A stretch of DNA of 64,000 nucleotides, taken from assembly GCA_003194525.1 (NCBI GenBank), contig NBIV01000027.1, positions 1 through 64,000 on the forward strand, in the 5' to 3' direction. Each line of letters begins with the position of its first letter. The first letter of the stretch is position 1. The notes under the pieces are model-generated. The model saw nothing but the letters and a program-made list of their open reading frames with translations. It did not search any database and was not told the DNA's origin. The translations under genes were made by a program, and so were the position numbers. Below are positions 20,979 to 32,499 of this stretch, one piece after another. This DNA is from Gracilariopsis chorda (Eukaryota; Rhodophyta; Florideophyceae; Gracilariales; Gracilariaceae).

Positions 20979-21197
20979 ACACTACACCGCCCTGTGTAAT
21001 AGATTTTTGTTGTTCATGCACAGACACCCCAACAAGTCACTACCAATAAAGGAAAACAAAAACGCCTCAACACTCCCCAAGTCGCCAACAACACAAATAC
21101 ACTTAGCATCTTTCAATACAAAAAATTCCATCCAAGCCTTCAGCAAAACTTCTTTTTACCTTTGAGAAAAAAAAAAAACAACACAAGCACCACACCG

Positions 21198-24100
21198 CTA
21201 GTTGTTCACATGCGACGTGATCAATCTACCCAGCGTCTTCAACTTCTTCTCTAGCCCATCGTACTGATCTAGCAACTCTCGCTTCTGTCGTAATTCAGTT
21301 ACATTACTCGTTAGTTCTTCGATCGTTTGCATAGAACTCGACTCAATCTCCTCGGAATCAGGCTCAAGCACTAGCATGATCTCACGAAGCCATTCCACTT
21401 TCAGTTCAACGTCCTCATCGCACAGTCCCTGACCCAGCTGCTGCGCTAACGACAGCAACGACACCTGCGACAGCGTATGTGTCTCGAAGAACGTGCTCGT
21501 GTCAAACTTTCGGCACAGCCACATCACCAAATCCAGGTCCGCACTATCCAACGCCGTCATGAACGCGTCGTCTATATTGCCGACGGCAATCCGCTCTTCG
21601 ATTGTCCGCCTTGTGTCCTCAGGCCGGATTTCTACTACTTTTGGACCCACCTCAGTTTCGGGGTTCACCTTCACCATCTCCTTTCGCAACAACGCCACAC
21701 TTGCAGATAGGTCCTCGGCAGCATCATTCACCACCTCCACGGTCGGTTTTATCAACTCCTCATACTTTGATGACATTGACTTAGTGACAGCATCGGATAC
21801 TTGCCGTGTCATTTCGTCACACGCAGTCGAGAATGAGCCGCTGATATCCGCTCTTTCAATAACTTTAGTAAAGTGCTCCGTTGTGATTTTCGACTCTTGC
21901 TTTGCACGGCGCTTGATAGCTTCTCTGGATTCTGCAATAATCTGCGACACGCCTGGTACAAGCTTGTCGGCCAATACCTTCTTCATCGACGAGTTCACAA
22001 ATCGCTCCAGATTCGCTTCCGCTGTCTCTGTTACGGACTCGATTAGCCGCTCCATCTTCACCTTTTCGTTTGCGCTTCTCTGCGGAGCTGACTCTTCAAA
22101 TGCCGTGATTGCCTTCTTCGCAGCATTCAACAACGTTTCTATCACGTCGTCGGTTGATGCCGGAGCTTCTGTGGTTGCCGATGGACTTGCGTTAGGATGA
22201 GAGCTGCTCTTGGTGTTAACGTTCGCCGCTTGCGAGCCCACTGCAGAAGGCGTAGAAGAAATCGGACTTGACTTGTTTTCCATCCCAGGCGTAGTTGTGG
22301 TCGACATTGGGACATGCTGTGACGCAAGTTTGCCCGCTGTTGTGAGAAGTTCCCTGGACTGCTTGTTGGTAGACGGAGAGGTATTGAGACTCTTGACGTT
22401 GTTGAATGACCTTGGCACACGCTTTGGTGCGGATGTTGAAGGTGAAGTGCCAGAAACGCCCTCTTTGCCCTTAGAGGCTGAATTGATTGGATTCGGCGGC
22501 AGCGATTGGGACACAAGAGGTTGTGGGATCTTTTCAATCTTTCGCGAAATTGTTTTTTCAGCCGATGTTGGAAACACGTCCGGCTGCACTCGTGTCCGAG
22601 GAACACAGTCTGCCGATGGGAGGTGAATGAGGTTAATACCTCTCGGCTGTACGCACCATACCCCCAGGTCGTCGGACTGAGCCGGCGGAGTCATCTCTGG
22701 GAATGAGTTCAGAGCACCAGGCAGCTGTGGCCTGTCGTTCCGTGTCATACTGCACGAAAGGATTGGCTGTCTCACAGGCACCTCCGTGACAGTATCGAAT
22801 GCCTTAGCCGTCCGATTGTAGTGCAGTACAAAGAACGATTTTCCTTTCACGTTGGACACAATGACCACTTCTTCCGCGGGGTCGACTGAGGTTACACAGA
22901 ACAAGTCCGAGGTGTCCTGCGAGAACAGCTGAATTCTTTGGCGAAGCTGAACGGAGATTGACCTCAAGTCCGGGGGAATGTTGGTGACAGCCCAGTACTC
23001 GAGTTCCCGGCCAGCTTCGACCACAAGTAGTAAGCCATTGTTCTTAAACGCGTGGATGCTAGTTACCTTTGTCGGTTTCTCGCGGGGAGCTTAACTATGT
23101 AAGGCGACAGATTGTTCTCGGAGTTCCAAAGATGGACGTATCCCCCGCGCGAAGTAACAACAATCTTCTCGGACAACCATGCTGCAGAATCAATGTTGCC
23201 CTCAACCTTGCCGTTCTTGTCAACAACTTCATTCCGTGCCTTCAAAAACTTGTCACGCACCATCATCTTCTCGTTCATCTTGACTAGCTCCACGACACGA
23301 AGATCGGGAGACTCGCCGTCCATGAGCAGCATGGCGACGCCAATACCGTTCTCAGCAATGATGGAGTTGGGACCCGGTCTGAACGCAACGCGACGATAAC
23401 TCTTTCCTTTCTCATGTTGCGGATGCTCGAATCGGATAGCATCCTGTACCTGTAATTGGCTAGAGTTTGTACTGTCACGTCTTATGATCTTCCACACGTA
23501 GACGGAGCCATCATCAGCCACACTGCCAAGAATAGAAATAAACTCGCTTTCGAGATTAACGGAAACGTTTGTCTCTTGGGCGGCCAGAAACTCAAGATCC
23601 GCGACGGAGGAGTCATGACCCTTGAGCAGACAACGGCTATCCGGGCTGTTGCGCAGGATAGCACGAATGTGGCCACCTACAGCGTAGGTAATGACGCGGT
23701 CGTTGACGGCAATCTTGCGCTCATGACGCTCGAGGAACTGGGATGGGTACATTGTGATCTGAGTGACGCGCAAGTCTCGAGCTGAAGCGGCGTCGCGATT
23801 GGCTTCGACCTTGTATTGGTAAAAGGCGCGGATCATGTTAGAATGATGCGGGTCAAGAAGCTCGACGCCAGGCCACCTGGAAGCCCTGTCGGAGAGCGGG
23901 GTGGGATTTTCAGGGTCGTTGTTTGCGGTTGCTGAGGCGGCATCCTGGATGGAATCGTCCTGGGACATGACAAAGGTGAGGTCGCTGTCCTGGATGCTGG
24001 AGTTCTCGCCGTAGGTGGCGGCCTCGGAGGAAGTGGGCTCATGGTGGGGTGGGGTGGGCAGGGTGGCGTCGCGGCCGTTTGCGGTGGAAGAGGGGGCTTG

Positions 24101-24286
24101 ATGGGTGTCGCCGTTTTGGGCGGCGGAGCCGTTTGGCGGGGGCGAGGCGTTGGGCTCCGGGCGAGCGGAATCGTCGCCGTCGTCTGACTCGTCGGAAAAG
24201 AGGCCGTAGCGCTCGGCAAGCATGCGGCGCTGAGCCTCTAGACGGGCCTCTTCGGTTAGGTAGGCGCTGGGCTTGGTGCCGACCAT
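21198..24286 (-). CDS. EDC4: Enhancer of mRNA decapping 4 (EDC4/VARICOSE-like), with one-base frameshift
   Basis: Scaffold of the decapping complex in P-bodies, linking DCP1/DCP2 and XRN1. The upstream frame (24286-23063, ATG at 24286) has an acidic N-terminus and WD40-like blades (VITYAVGGHIRAIL, LLKGHDSSVADLEF, DDGSVYVWKI, YVHLWNSE). The downstream frame (ends 21198) starts with ...KPTKVTSIHAFKNNGLLLVV, finishing the propeller. Then come a Ser/Pro linker, coiled coil, and the conserved EDC4 C-terminal helical domain (IDDAFMTALDSADLDLVMWL, LSQVSLLSLAQQL, LKVEWLREIM). The two frames join if one base is added in the GGGG run at 23084-23087. I read this as one gene of about 1,029 aa. A sequencing error, a recent mutation or recoding could each explain the shift. 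No plausible intron bridges it. Confidence 0.85.
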
Positions 24287-24721
24287 GAGGTGAGGATATT
24301 TGGGGGTGGAGGCGGGTGGGGGAAGTGGGGAGGGGCGAGATTTGGTGAGCAGGTACGACAAGTGTTTGGGATAAGGAATACTGCAGCACTAAGCGGAAGG
24401 GAGGGGGATTTGGGCTGGAACAGGAGCGGAACGGGTGTGGGAAAATGGGGAGGAGGAGGAGGAAGAGTAGTAGGGAGGGGTGGAGGGAGGGACAAAGATC
24501 ATGCGTCGATGTGTAGAGAGATGAGAGGAGAGGGAGGGGGGTGGGAGGGGGGGTGAGCGTGATGCGGGTGAGCGGAAAAATGTGGGTGAAAAATGCGATT
24601 GGTGCGGAGTGCAGTGGCGCGTTTTCGCTTGCAGAAAGGCGGGCGGAGGGCGTGTGCTGGAGGGTTGGAAACGAAAACGCAAAATAGCGATGGGCAAAAA
24701 AGAGACGTTGCGACTGGCTGT
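24287..24721. other. Intergenic, G-rich (EDC4 leader, PUF6 3' flank)
   Basis: The plus strand is G-rich (24,300-24,560), so the sense leader of EDC4 is C-rich, as in petC. No gene seen. Confidence 0.5.
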
Positions 24722-26611
24722 TTACGGCAGCTGCAGCAGCTGCGCCACGTCCTTGCGACCACTGCTCTTCGCCAGATGGTCGCCGATGGCGGCGCAGCCC
24801 GCGCCACGCACCAGTGCGCGCACCAGCTCCGTGGCGCAGCCGTCCAGCACCGCGCAACTGGTCTTCGACCCGCCCAGTTTGAACACCGTCGCCAGCGTCT
24901 TGCGCGCGCAAGTGCTTCCTACCACCTCACTCACGCTCTCCTCCCTCGCAAGACACCCCACGATACCATCAATAACACTATCTGACGTGCTCTCACTTAA
25001 TAACGCGCCAATCACCACTGCCGCTGACCAGTGCTTCATTAACATGTCCTTCATTTCTCCTCTCATCACCCTCCGCATTCCCTCTGCCAACGTTTCCACC
25101 AGTTCCCGTCGCCGAACCGTCTCGTCCTTCTTTGATGTCACCCCAAACTTGTCCTCGTCTATTCCTTCCCATATAAACCCGTACATGTCCGGGTTAAAGT
25201 AACGGCTGTCTCGCCCTACCAACAAGTTCATCAGTGCCATACGTCCGTACTTATGCATACACAACCCCTTCATGTACTCCACGTCAATGTCCGACTCCCC
25301 CTCTGCACCCCCTCCCCACTTCTCATTGCTTTTTCCCTGCGCCGCCTTTCCCTTCTTCTCAGCCCGGCTCCGACCCCCGCGAGGCCTGCGCTTCTGCACT
25401 TCCCCCCCGTCGTTCAGCTCCGCGTCCAGTCGCGATGCCGAGAACATTTCCGTTCTTACAGTGCCCCCCACCAAGCGCGTATCATCCACCCACTCGAACA
25501 GGCTGATGATCAGTCGATGCCCGAACTCGTCTTCCAGTAGTTTCCGAATGTGTGTCTTCAGTCCACGCACCAGCTTTTTCCGATGCTTCGCATCGAGCAG
25601 CTTCACACACGCCACCGCCACCTGTACTCCACATTTCGTGTGAGCAAAATGCACTATTGTGGGTGCGAGCAGTTCGGCCATTTCTTGTGCCCGCTGCTTT
25701 GCATATCTCTTCATCACCACCTCCAAGTACTCTTTCACCGCCGCATGCACGATTTCAAACCGAAGCAGCTCTTCTTTATCCACAAGCTGGCTTATCGTAG
25801 AGCCGGCCGATTCTGCAGCCACGTCCCTAAACGACTCTTCAAGCAAATCCAAAGACTCGCCAAACACGTTTCGTCCACCCACGCCAGCTGCACCGCCCCG
25901 TCGTTCTTCAAACAGCCTCTTTCGCACCGTCTCAAACAGTTTGCGTTCTTTGCTGTACAACAGTTCAACGCTCAGCTCTGCTTTTGACTTGGGGTTCAAT
26001 GTCGTCTGATATGCAAAGTCCAGCACATCTGCCCCGCTTTTGCTTCGCATCAGCTCAGACACGTTTCCGCGTAGATACTTTCCGAAAATCACTTGCCTAT
26101 CTTTCTTACTCGCCGTTCTCAGTATCTTGAAAGCGAGATGGCTTCCAAACCGATCGCATGCCAATCGGACGAAAAACGGATTTGCTCCACTTGCAGCCTG
26201 CTCTTCTGCCCCTTCCATAAGCTCCTTCATTACAGCCGCCTTATGGTTTTCATTTCCGGCACCGAGCATCCACTGCACGATTCGAGACCCATCGTGTCGG
26301 AACACAAATTCAGCAATTCTCCCTTGAAGCATATCTAGCAATTCCTGTACCAACACTACAGACTTGTCTTTGGTAGTCGACTTCGGTCGTAACTGCTCCC
26401 ATTTCTGCCTCGCTTTGGCCATAAGCTCACGACGCTCATCCCTTCTGAGCACTTTTCTCGGCTTGCCATCATCCTGACCTGACTTTGCTTGGTGTGTTCT
26501 TCGTTTCTTTTTAGGAGACTGATCTCCTTGTGCCAACGACCTCTTTTCTTTCTTGTCCAATTTAGTCCTGCCGTCGTCCACTTTTTCTTTCTTATGAGAT
26601 GCTTCCTTCAT
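24722..26611 (-). CDS. PUF6: Pumilio-repeat ribosome biogenesis protein (PUF6/PUM3 type)
   Basis: 629 aa, single exon. The Lys-rich nucleolar-type N-terminus (1 to ~90) is followed by the RRDERRELMAKARQKWEQLR lead-in typical of Puf6/PUM3. Divergent Puf repeats run from about residue 110 onward (EFVFRHDGSRIVQWML, RLACDRFGSHLAFKIL, VHFAHTKCGVQVAVACV, LEDEFGHRLIISLFEWVDDT). The CPL-domain signature (KYGRMALMNLLVGRDSRYF, then NPDMYG) follows. Family members bind rRNA or mRNA in the nucleolus and act in large-subunit (5.8S/7S) rRNA processing. Length matches yeast and human homologues. It is transcribed in the same direction as EDC4 but independently. Confidence 0.9.
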   Translation of the reverse strand: MKEASHKKEKVDDGRTKLDKKEKRSLAQGDQSPKKKRRTHQAKSGQDDGKPRKVLRRDERRELMAKARQKWEQLRPKSTTKDKSVVLVQELLDMLQGRIAEFVFRHDGSRIVQWMLGAGNENHKAAVMKELMEGAEEQAASGANPFFVRLACDRFGSHLAFKILRTASKKDRQVIFGKYLRGNVSELMRSKSGADVLDFAYQTTLNPKSKAELSVELLYSKERKLFETVRKRLFEERRGGAAGVGGRNVFGESLDLLEESFRDVAAESAGSTISQLVDKEELLRFEIVHAAVKEYLEVVMKRYAKQRAQEMAELLAPTIVHFAHTKCGVQVAVACVKLLDAKHRKKLVRGLKTHIRKLLEDEFGHRLIISLFEWVDDTRLVGGTVRTEMFSASRLDAELNDGGEVQKRRPRGGRSRAEKKGKAAQGKSNEKWGGGAEGESDIDVEYMKGLCMHKYGRMALMNLLVGRDSRYFNPDMYGFIWEGIDEDKFGVTSKKDETVRRRELVETLAEGMRRVMRGEMKDMLMKHWSAAVVIGALLSESTSDSVIDGIVGCLAREESVSEVVGSTCARKTLATVFKLGGSKTSCAVLDGCATELVRALVRGAGCAAIGDHLAKSSGRKDVAQLLQLP

Positions 26612-27223
26612 ATTTCTTCTCTTGACAGGTAAAAAGGAGCAAAAAGTCTATGGTCGTATGCCGCATAGAGCCAGCTGAATAATGGTCAACACAACGAGTT
26701 GGCTTGTCTCTTGTTCGCACCATCACGATACACTTTGATCCATGAGCTATCATCGACGGCGTGGCATTTCGCTGCATGGATGCAATTTTTGGACTTTCTG
26801 TCAAGGGATGACTTTTGCGCAGTACAGTATCCCAATCTCAACAGTTGATGTGGGGAGGCTAAAAAGATTAGCAAGGTTACTACATAAATAGATAGTGTGG
26901 GCCACAGTGCGGCCGCCGCACATAAAATTATACGTGAGGTGCTCGAGAAAACAGCATTCAAAAATAATGTGGCCGACACTAATCACAGTGTTCGCGTACA
27001 ACGTTTAAATGCATGGCGTCTCGCATCAGCACACGTGCGAGCTCATGGTGCACGGGATATGGTGCAAACCATTTAATCTTCTCCCAGGGGAAGGCAGCTG
27101 CTCTGACGTAGCATATGCTAGACTCTTGACAAGCTGGCCTTGTGCTCAGAATAGAAGCGAAGGCCAACCCTCTTAGCTTTTATTGTCAAAGAAAAAGGAT
27201 ACATATTTGTGCAATCGCCATCC
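26612..27223. other. Intergenic between divergent PUF6 and GNAT genes
   Basis: Shared upstream region of two divergent genes. No ORF or RNA gene supported. Confidence 0.5.
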
Positions 27224-27881
27224 ATGACGCCAGTCTCCATCGTTCTTAGAGACTCTGGTGTGTTCACCATCCGTCCCATTCAATCGGAACGTGAGCTAGA
27301 AGTCGACGCTGTAGTGGCAATGGTCAACAGATGCTACAGGTCTACAGAAAACTGGACGAACGAGAACGCAATTCTGGAAGGTGTGCGTATCTGTCGTGAC
27401 TCCTTAAAGTATAACGCAAAACAGTTCGATATCTTCGTTGTGGAAGATCCGGAATCAAAGGCAATCGTTGGCTGCATAAAGACAGGATTGACACAAGACA
27501 CAGTAGTGGCAAAGTTACCAGAATCAGTTGGATGTATAGGTTTATTTGCGGTGTCGCCCGACTTTCAGAGTCGCGGCCTGGGATCGAGGATTATGCGATT
27601 TGCCGAGAACTTCTGCAGAGAAAAAGGTGCCCGCAGAATGGTAAGCTTGAAGAATTTTTTTGCTACTCCAGAAGTACTATGTCTACAACTAACACAGAAG
27701 CCACTTTCCTACAAAGGCTCTAGAAGTTTTGAGCGTACGGAATGATATCATCGCGTGGTATGAGAGATGCGGATACACCAATACAGGCATGTCTGTGGAC
27801 AGTGCCCCATTCTTCAAAGATAAGGGCGAGCACATGCTTCAACCGGCGAGTTTTGTTCTTTTTATCAAGCTATTGGTTTGA
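27224..27881 (+). CDS. GNAT-family N-acetyltransferase (two exons)
   Basis: Exon 1 is 27224-27640 and exon 2 is 27717-27881, giving 193 aa. The 76-nt intron begins GTAAGC, contains a CTAAC branch-like box at 27688-27692 and ends ACAAAG. Joining gives ...RRM-ALEVLSVRNDIIAWYERCGY, the expected GNAT beta5-alpha4 region, whereas reading through gives an unrelated tail and a stop. The acetyl-CoA loop is visible as QSRGLG with the preceding IGLFAVSP strand (about residues 107-120). It transfers acetyl from acetyl-CoA to an amine; the substrate cannot be told from sequence. The start at 27224 is the first ATG in frame. Confidence 0.88.
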
Positions 27882-28806
27882 GTGCATTTGCAGCTCATGG
27901 TCTCTCTTTACATGGGCTGCCTTTGTAAGAAGCGCACTCCCTTCCAATCTCGTTTCATGTAACGCGTAGAACAAGCCGCAACGGCACAAACTTGACGAAC
28001 AACTGATGTCCCACATTAGCGGCCCCATTTAGCTCTCCCCTGTGTCGTAGGGTCACAGCCGAGTACGTCATTCGTTGAGCGCAAGCTGTTCTTTCGGAAC
28101 TTATCAGATGTCCTACCGTCTTTTTTGATTTGTAAACCATATTACGTAACAATGTGGACAACCAAATATTCATCCTCGGTTACAAGCATGGCGTTCAGAA
28201 ACCTTCTGCTTAAACAGCTCATCTTTCAGAGAAATGCATGCATCCTAGCTTTGGTTTGGAGAATGCGTCAACAAATGTCGGAATGTGCTCGTATCCTACT
28301 CTGTTGCTGTTTTCGTAAGTCGAGCCCTTACGACACCTTGATGCGTTCCAAAGAAACCAACAGCTGATGTATCGTTCTTATCATTGCAAGGACATTTGTA
28401 TGCTTAAGAATGGTAATAACCAAGATAGGGAAGAGCTGCTCACCGCTTTCTCGTGCAACTTTTTTTGTCACGGGCTCTGGAAGCAGAAACGGTCCTGTCT
28501 ACAAAGTGAGACCTGCGAGTCTTCGTCGCAGGTGACGTCGTAGCTTCGCTTCTCATGAGAGATGCGGGTTGCAAACCTTTTTCTTTCCGTACCTTGTTGT
28601 ACTGCGTGGAGTCATGTGCCATATGAAGGCAGTCTGCTCGTAACCCTTTACCATGGATTATTTGGTCTGCGAAGCCTTCGAATTGCTCCGAAAGCGAGTA
28701 CACGAAGCAGCCGCTTTGATCTCTAGCGAAAACACGCATTTGGTATCGGTCGTTGCAACCGCCTCTAAGTTAGACCTTACTGCGCACATCGTGAATTCAT
28801 TCAAAA
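27882..28806. other. Intergenic
   Basis: Between convergent GNAT and C2-domain genes. Only short, compositionally unconvincing ORFs; nothing recognised. Contains TAACCCTTT near 28640. Confidence 0.45.
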
Positions 28807-30100
28807 TCATCGGCGAGGGCAGGTGAAAGTTCCGTCACGGTCCTCATCCTTGTCTTCTTCTAGAAGAGTGATGTAGTGTTCAGGAAAACTTACGGTGAAG
28901 TTGCGACGCATTTTCGTGTTCCCCTCACCCCTTTCATGTGTCGCTCTTGAAGTTGATTCGAAGTATGCGTCTGTATCAGTTACAACGGTTGGAGACAATG
29001 GTGACTTTGTCTCCGAGCGTGACTTGTACAGCGATCCACGACCTGAAGTCACTGATGTTCTCACGGCGTCAATAAGGAAGTGCGCTTCAGATCTTACTGG
29101 AGATACCGAAGCAGATGAGGTTGCGACCTGTGCTTGAAGGCCGGATGACTGTCCTGCATTCCACACTACTTCTTTCGGATTTTCTAGATCCGCAAGCATA
29201 AAGTGGAAGAAACCCAAAAGCCTGGGATAGCCCTTCCTACATCCGTACAGTTCAACGCGAATTGGATTGGTTTTGTTACCGTTTGTCAAATCACTTCGAC
29301 GAAGGTAAATTCTAGGGAACGTAGTCGAGATACTCCGCATGAAGGGTTTCTTAACGTGGTCCGATGCGTACAACCGATTCCACCTTCCGTGAAATCCGAC
29401 ACTGCAAATAGCCAAGTAGCTTTTCTGCTCTGCTATCGAAGTCCATGCTTTAGAACTAAGCTCAAACGTAAGAATTACCTGGTACTCGTCTTTTGGGAGG
29501 TGCGGAGGTCTCCCACTGATAGCGTCCAAAAATATTTTTCCTCTCGCGACTCTCTTGTTCTTCACTATGGCCAAAGAGGGAAAGACAGGTTCTACAACAT
29601 GTTCAAAACGGCAATCCCATAGGAGTTTCGCCAGTGAGCATTGGGCAGTGAAGATCTGCTGTTTGTTTAAGAATACATCCACCTTAAGAATAGTCCTCGT
29701 CGCCTCGCTCTGGGAATCGTCCAAGTCTAACGGAGAGAAATTAGCACGTCTTACGAACTTTGGGCTACTTTCCCCGGTTATGGCTTCTGTAGTAAGCTGG
29801 TGCACGAAAGTCTCTGAATTCGCTTCTTTAACAGAGAGCTCAGCATGAAGTCGAGTGGGACTCCATGGGTTTGGAAGTGCGAGAGTTTGGCCAGAGATAC
29901 TGATTTGAAAGCTGTTCGTCTTGAAGACCGCCGGAACCTCACCGTGATCACTATTCCTCCTTCGTTGCCGTTCAGATTGTTCGGTGTAGAATTCAAGAAT
30001 CTTGATTTCGGTCACGGTTAGCTCGTACTCGATACTCTAGATACCGGCACAGATGAAGGATTGTATTGTCACATACCGCTTTGTCGCTTGCAGACGTCAT
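28807..30100 (-). CDS. Copine-like double C2-domain protein (possible two-exon gene)
   Basis: The main frame (30036-28807) has no ATG near its start. Proposed exon 1 (30100-30077, MTSASDKA) joins in phase 0 across a 40-nt GTATGT...TCTAG intron to SIEYELTVTEIK, giving about 417 aa. Residues ~55-190 and ~200-310 look like tandem C2 domains. The second (SVGFHGRWNRLYASDHVKK...IRVELYGCRKGYPRLLGFF) resembles copine C2B. Copines bind membranes in response to calcium and carry a C-terminal VWA domain; here that domain is absent and the tail is low-complexity, ending in an acidic-basic stretch. C2 aspartates are poorly conserved, so calcium binding is doubtful. The intron is unusually short and unproven. 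Confidence 0.55.
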
Positions 30101-31970
30101 GGCGAACGTTTGTGGGACTGAAGTGTTGAGCACTAGTACCACGAATGAAGATGGATCCTGGTATTCCTTTATCCCCGGCTGATAGAATTTGTACTGTACT
30201 GGTATGCAGGCTCGTGCTTCCGATACTGGGGTGCTGACGTTTTTCGTACTCGAGGTGCACGTTTAAGTTCTCTTCGGAACTACCCGTGGTACCCTTGATA
30301 TGAAGGCACTCTTCTCCTTTCAGAAATATCCTATTACAGTATTCTAAAACAAACCGACAGTGTTGGTTCAGTGTGACCCTTGGGAAGTGGGAGAACTAAA
30401 ACAAGAACGGTTTCTTGAGGACGTCCACTGTTAACATGGAAAGCGTCTCGCTGACAACAGGCGGCACGGAACTTCTTTGTCGACTGTTGGGAGCCAAGAC
30501 TCTACTGAGCCCCGCTACGTTTGTTTGACAACGCTGTAACCCTTACATCTGATCGCAGATCAAAAGCCATCGTATCCTACTGATGAATTAACCATGATGC
30601 CGTGCTACAAAACAATTTTTCATGACGATATCGTTCTGCCATTTGTAAATTCTTCCTCAGATGCCATAAACCTAGCTGTTGACGGAAATGGCATGTTCTC
30701 CTTTTTGGGGTGCTACGAGCAATCAAAGGCTTTACGCAATTAAAAAACCTGCTGCTACAAACTATTGCATGACGGAGATGTAGAGCTTTGAGGGATGACT
30801 CCTTCAATTCGTTCGAAATGGGCACACGCAACCTTCCTTGCTGTGTGCATGTTCTTGTAAGTGAACAATCTGAGAAGAGCGAAATGATTCAAAATCGGGG
30901 TTTGAAAAGATATCAACGGAGCCAAACCTACCCCATAATTGAAGACAAGGTATTATCGTGTTGGATACATTTCTAACTGACGTGAATAGACATATATTTT
31001 TGCTCCAGTGAAGAAGACTCACTACCACCTAAGGGTATTCTGAGAGTCCGACTTTAGCGAGCGCTCGCCAGAGCGTTCGTTCTTCTTCTAGAAGTTTAAG
31101 TGTTCTTTTTCTCGTGAGTACTACTCACCTGAACTAGCGAGCTGCGAGATGTGGGATCGGTCCTATGCAGGAAAGAGAATGTTTCCCTTGCTTTGCCTCA
31201 ACACAGTACAAATCTACGTTACAGAGTAATTGCAATACTTGTGTCAGAGCACAGCTGATGTCGCTTTAGATTGGGAAGCATTCATAAAGAAAACTGAGCA
31301 TCTTAAATGGAGGAAATAGGTACAGTGCGCTTGCACAATACGTTTCGAAGAGTCTTCATTTTCAGACTATCTCGTTGGAGAACCTTTTGACAACTCCGCT
31401 TCCATTTGAATCTGGATCCAACGTTAATCTCACATTTGTGAAACAAGACATACACAAAGAGCGGCTACCAGCAGATTTCATCTCTGTTTTTCGTGTAGTC
31501 ATTTCGCGATGGAGGAAGCCTCCGGGTGATGTTGAATGGCTCGCTTGACATGCTAACAGCATTATTGATGACTGGGACTTCTTGCTGGTGTCGTAAATAA
31601 CTTTAGCTTTGCTTGTTACTCATCACTGACTTTGTAGATCTAAACGGCTCTTCGAGAGAAGGGAAAATTGCTTTTGTGGATTCTAAGGGAAACTTGACGA
31701 CGGAAATGCATCAGATGTTGTTGCGGTACTTGGTCTCTCCCCCCTTGCGCGCTAAAAAGTCTCACCTCGTCCATTTCGTTGGCTACTTTGCTGGCTACTT
31801 CGCTCTTGTTTCGCTCTCGAGGTCTTATTGCTATCGCTCATCTTCCGCAAAGTTATGATCTGCACTGCAAATCGGAACATAGAAATCCCTACAGTCGCGT
31901 GTACCAAGGGTTACAAGGGTAGGATTGCTAGCCTTGCGAGCAACTAAGACAGGTGAAGGGTTAGGATTGC

Positions 31971-31990
31971 TACCGTTGGTACCAACGGTA
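31971..31990. promoter_or_regulatory. 20-bp perfect palindrome with MYB-like CAACGG cores
   Basis: TACCGTTGGTACCAACGGTA is self-complementary over its whole length and holds two inverted CAACGG/CCGTTG cores, the type of site MYB proteins bind. It lies about 510 bp upstream of the ATG at 32500. Confidence 0.45.
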
Positions 31991-32412
31991 CCAAGGGTAC
32001 AGTAGATATCTTTACTGAGAGAAGAGCAACTAAAAAGGTCTGAGGGAACAATAACGGAATTACAGTAATCATTGCAATGCATGCTCTGGCACACGTTCGA
32101 GGGGTCTTAGAAAAGTCATAAAATACAAAGGGTTGCATGCATGTTTGGTAAATCAACAGCCACTTTCGTTCTACTCAGAAGTCGCCTTCGGTAGTCGTGC
32201 GAGCACATCTTCGTATTTGACAAACTCCATGTTCACGTAAGTTCCCTTGGCGTATCGAGTGGGGTTGCGTTGTATAACTGGTGCGAGGAACTTCGCCTAC
32301 GTTGCCTCTTTTTGGGATTTCTGGGTGTTATTCTTAATGAATCATCTCTCAACTGTTCAAGTTCTCTACCGTTCCCTATTCACGGGAAGAGTCAAATCCT
32401 TCCATACTTTGT

Positions 32413-32421
32413 CAACGGTAC
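32413..32421 (+). promoter_or_regulatory. CAACGGTAC box
   Basis: First of two CAACGGTAC copies upstream of the ATG at 32500. The same nonamer also lies at 55302-55310 before another gene. Confidence 0.35.
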
Positions 32422-32457
32422 AACTTGGGCACTGCGTCTGACCCGGTTGCCAACGAC

Positions 32458-32466
32458 CAACGGTAC
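32458..32466 (+). promoter_or_regulatory. CAACGGTAC box
   Basis: Second copy, 33 bp before the ATG at 32500. If the longer ORF starting at 32425 were used it would be coding, so its role is tentative. Confidence 0.3.
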
Positions 32467-32499
32467 TTGGAACGGTTTTCACTTCCCAGTGTCCTCATC

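Larger units (their letters stand above)
30101..32499. other. Long intergenic region (2.4 kb)
   Basis: I see no gene. ORFs are short and uncharacteristic. Holds TAACCCTTACA (30537-30547), repeated AAGGGT-type strings near 31,905-32,000, the 20-bp palindrome at 31971-31990 and two CAACGGTAC boxes upstream of the next gene. Confidence 0.5.

Noticed and set aside
23025-23110. Short intron joining the two EDC4 frames
   Set aside because: The only GT...AG pairs in reach are about 24 nt and would remove conserved residues; a one-base shift explains the join exactly.
30069-30260. Minus-strand ORF upstream of the C2 gene
   Set aside because: Different frame from the proposed MTSASDKA exon and no recognisable content.
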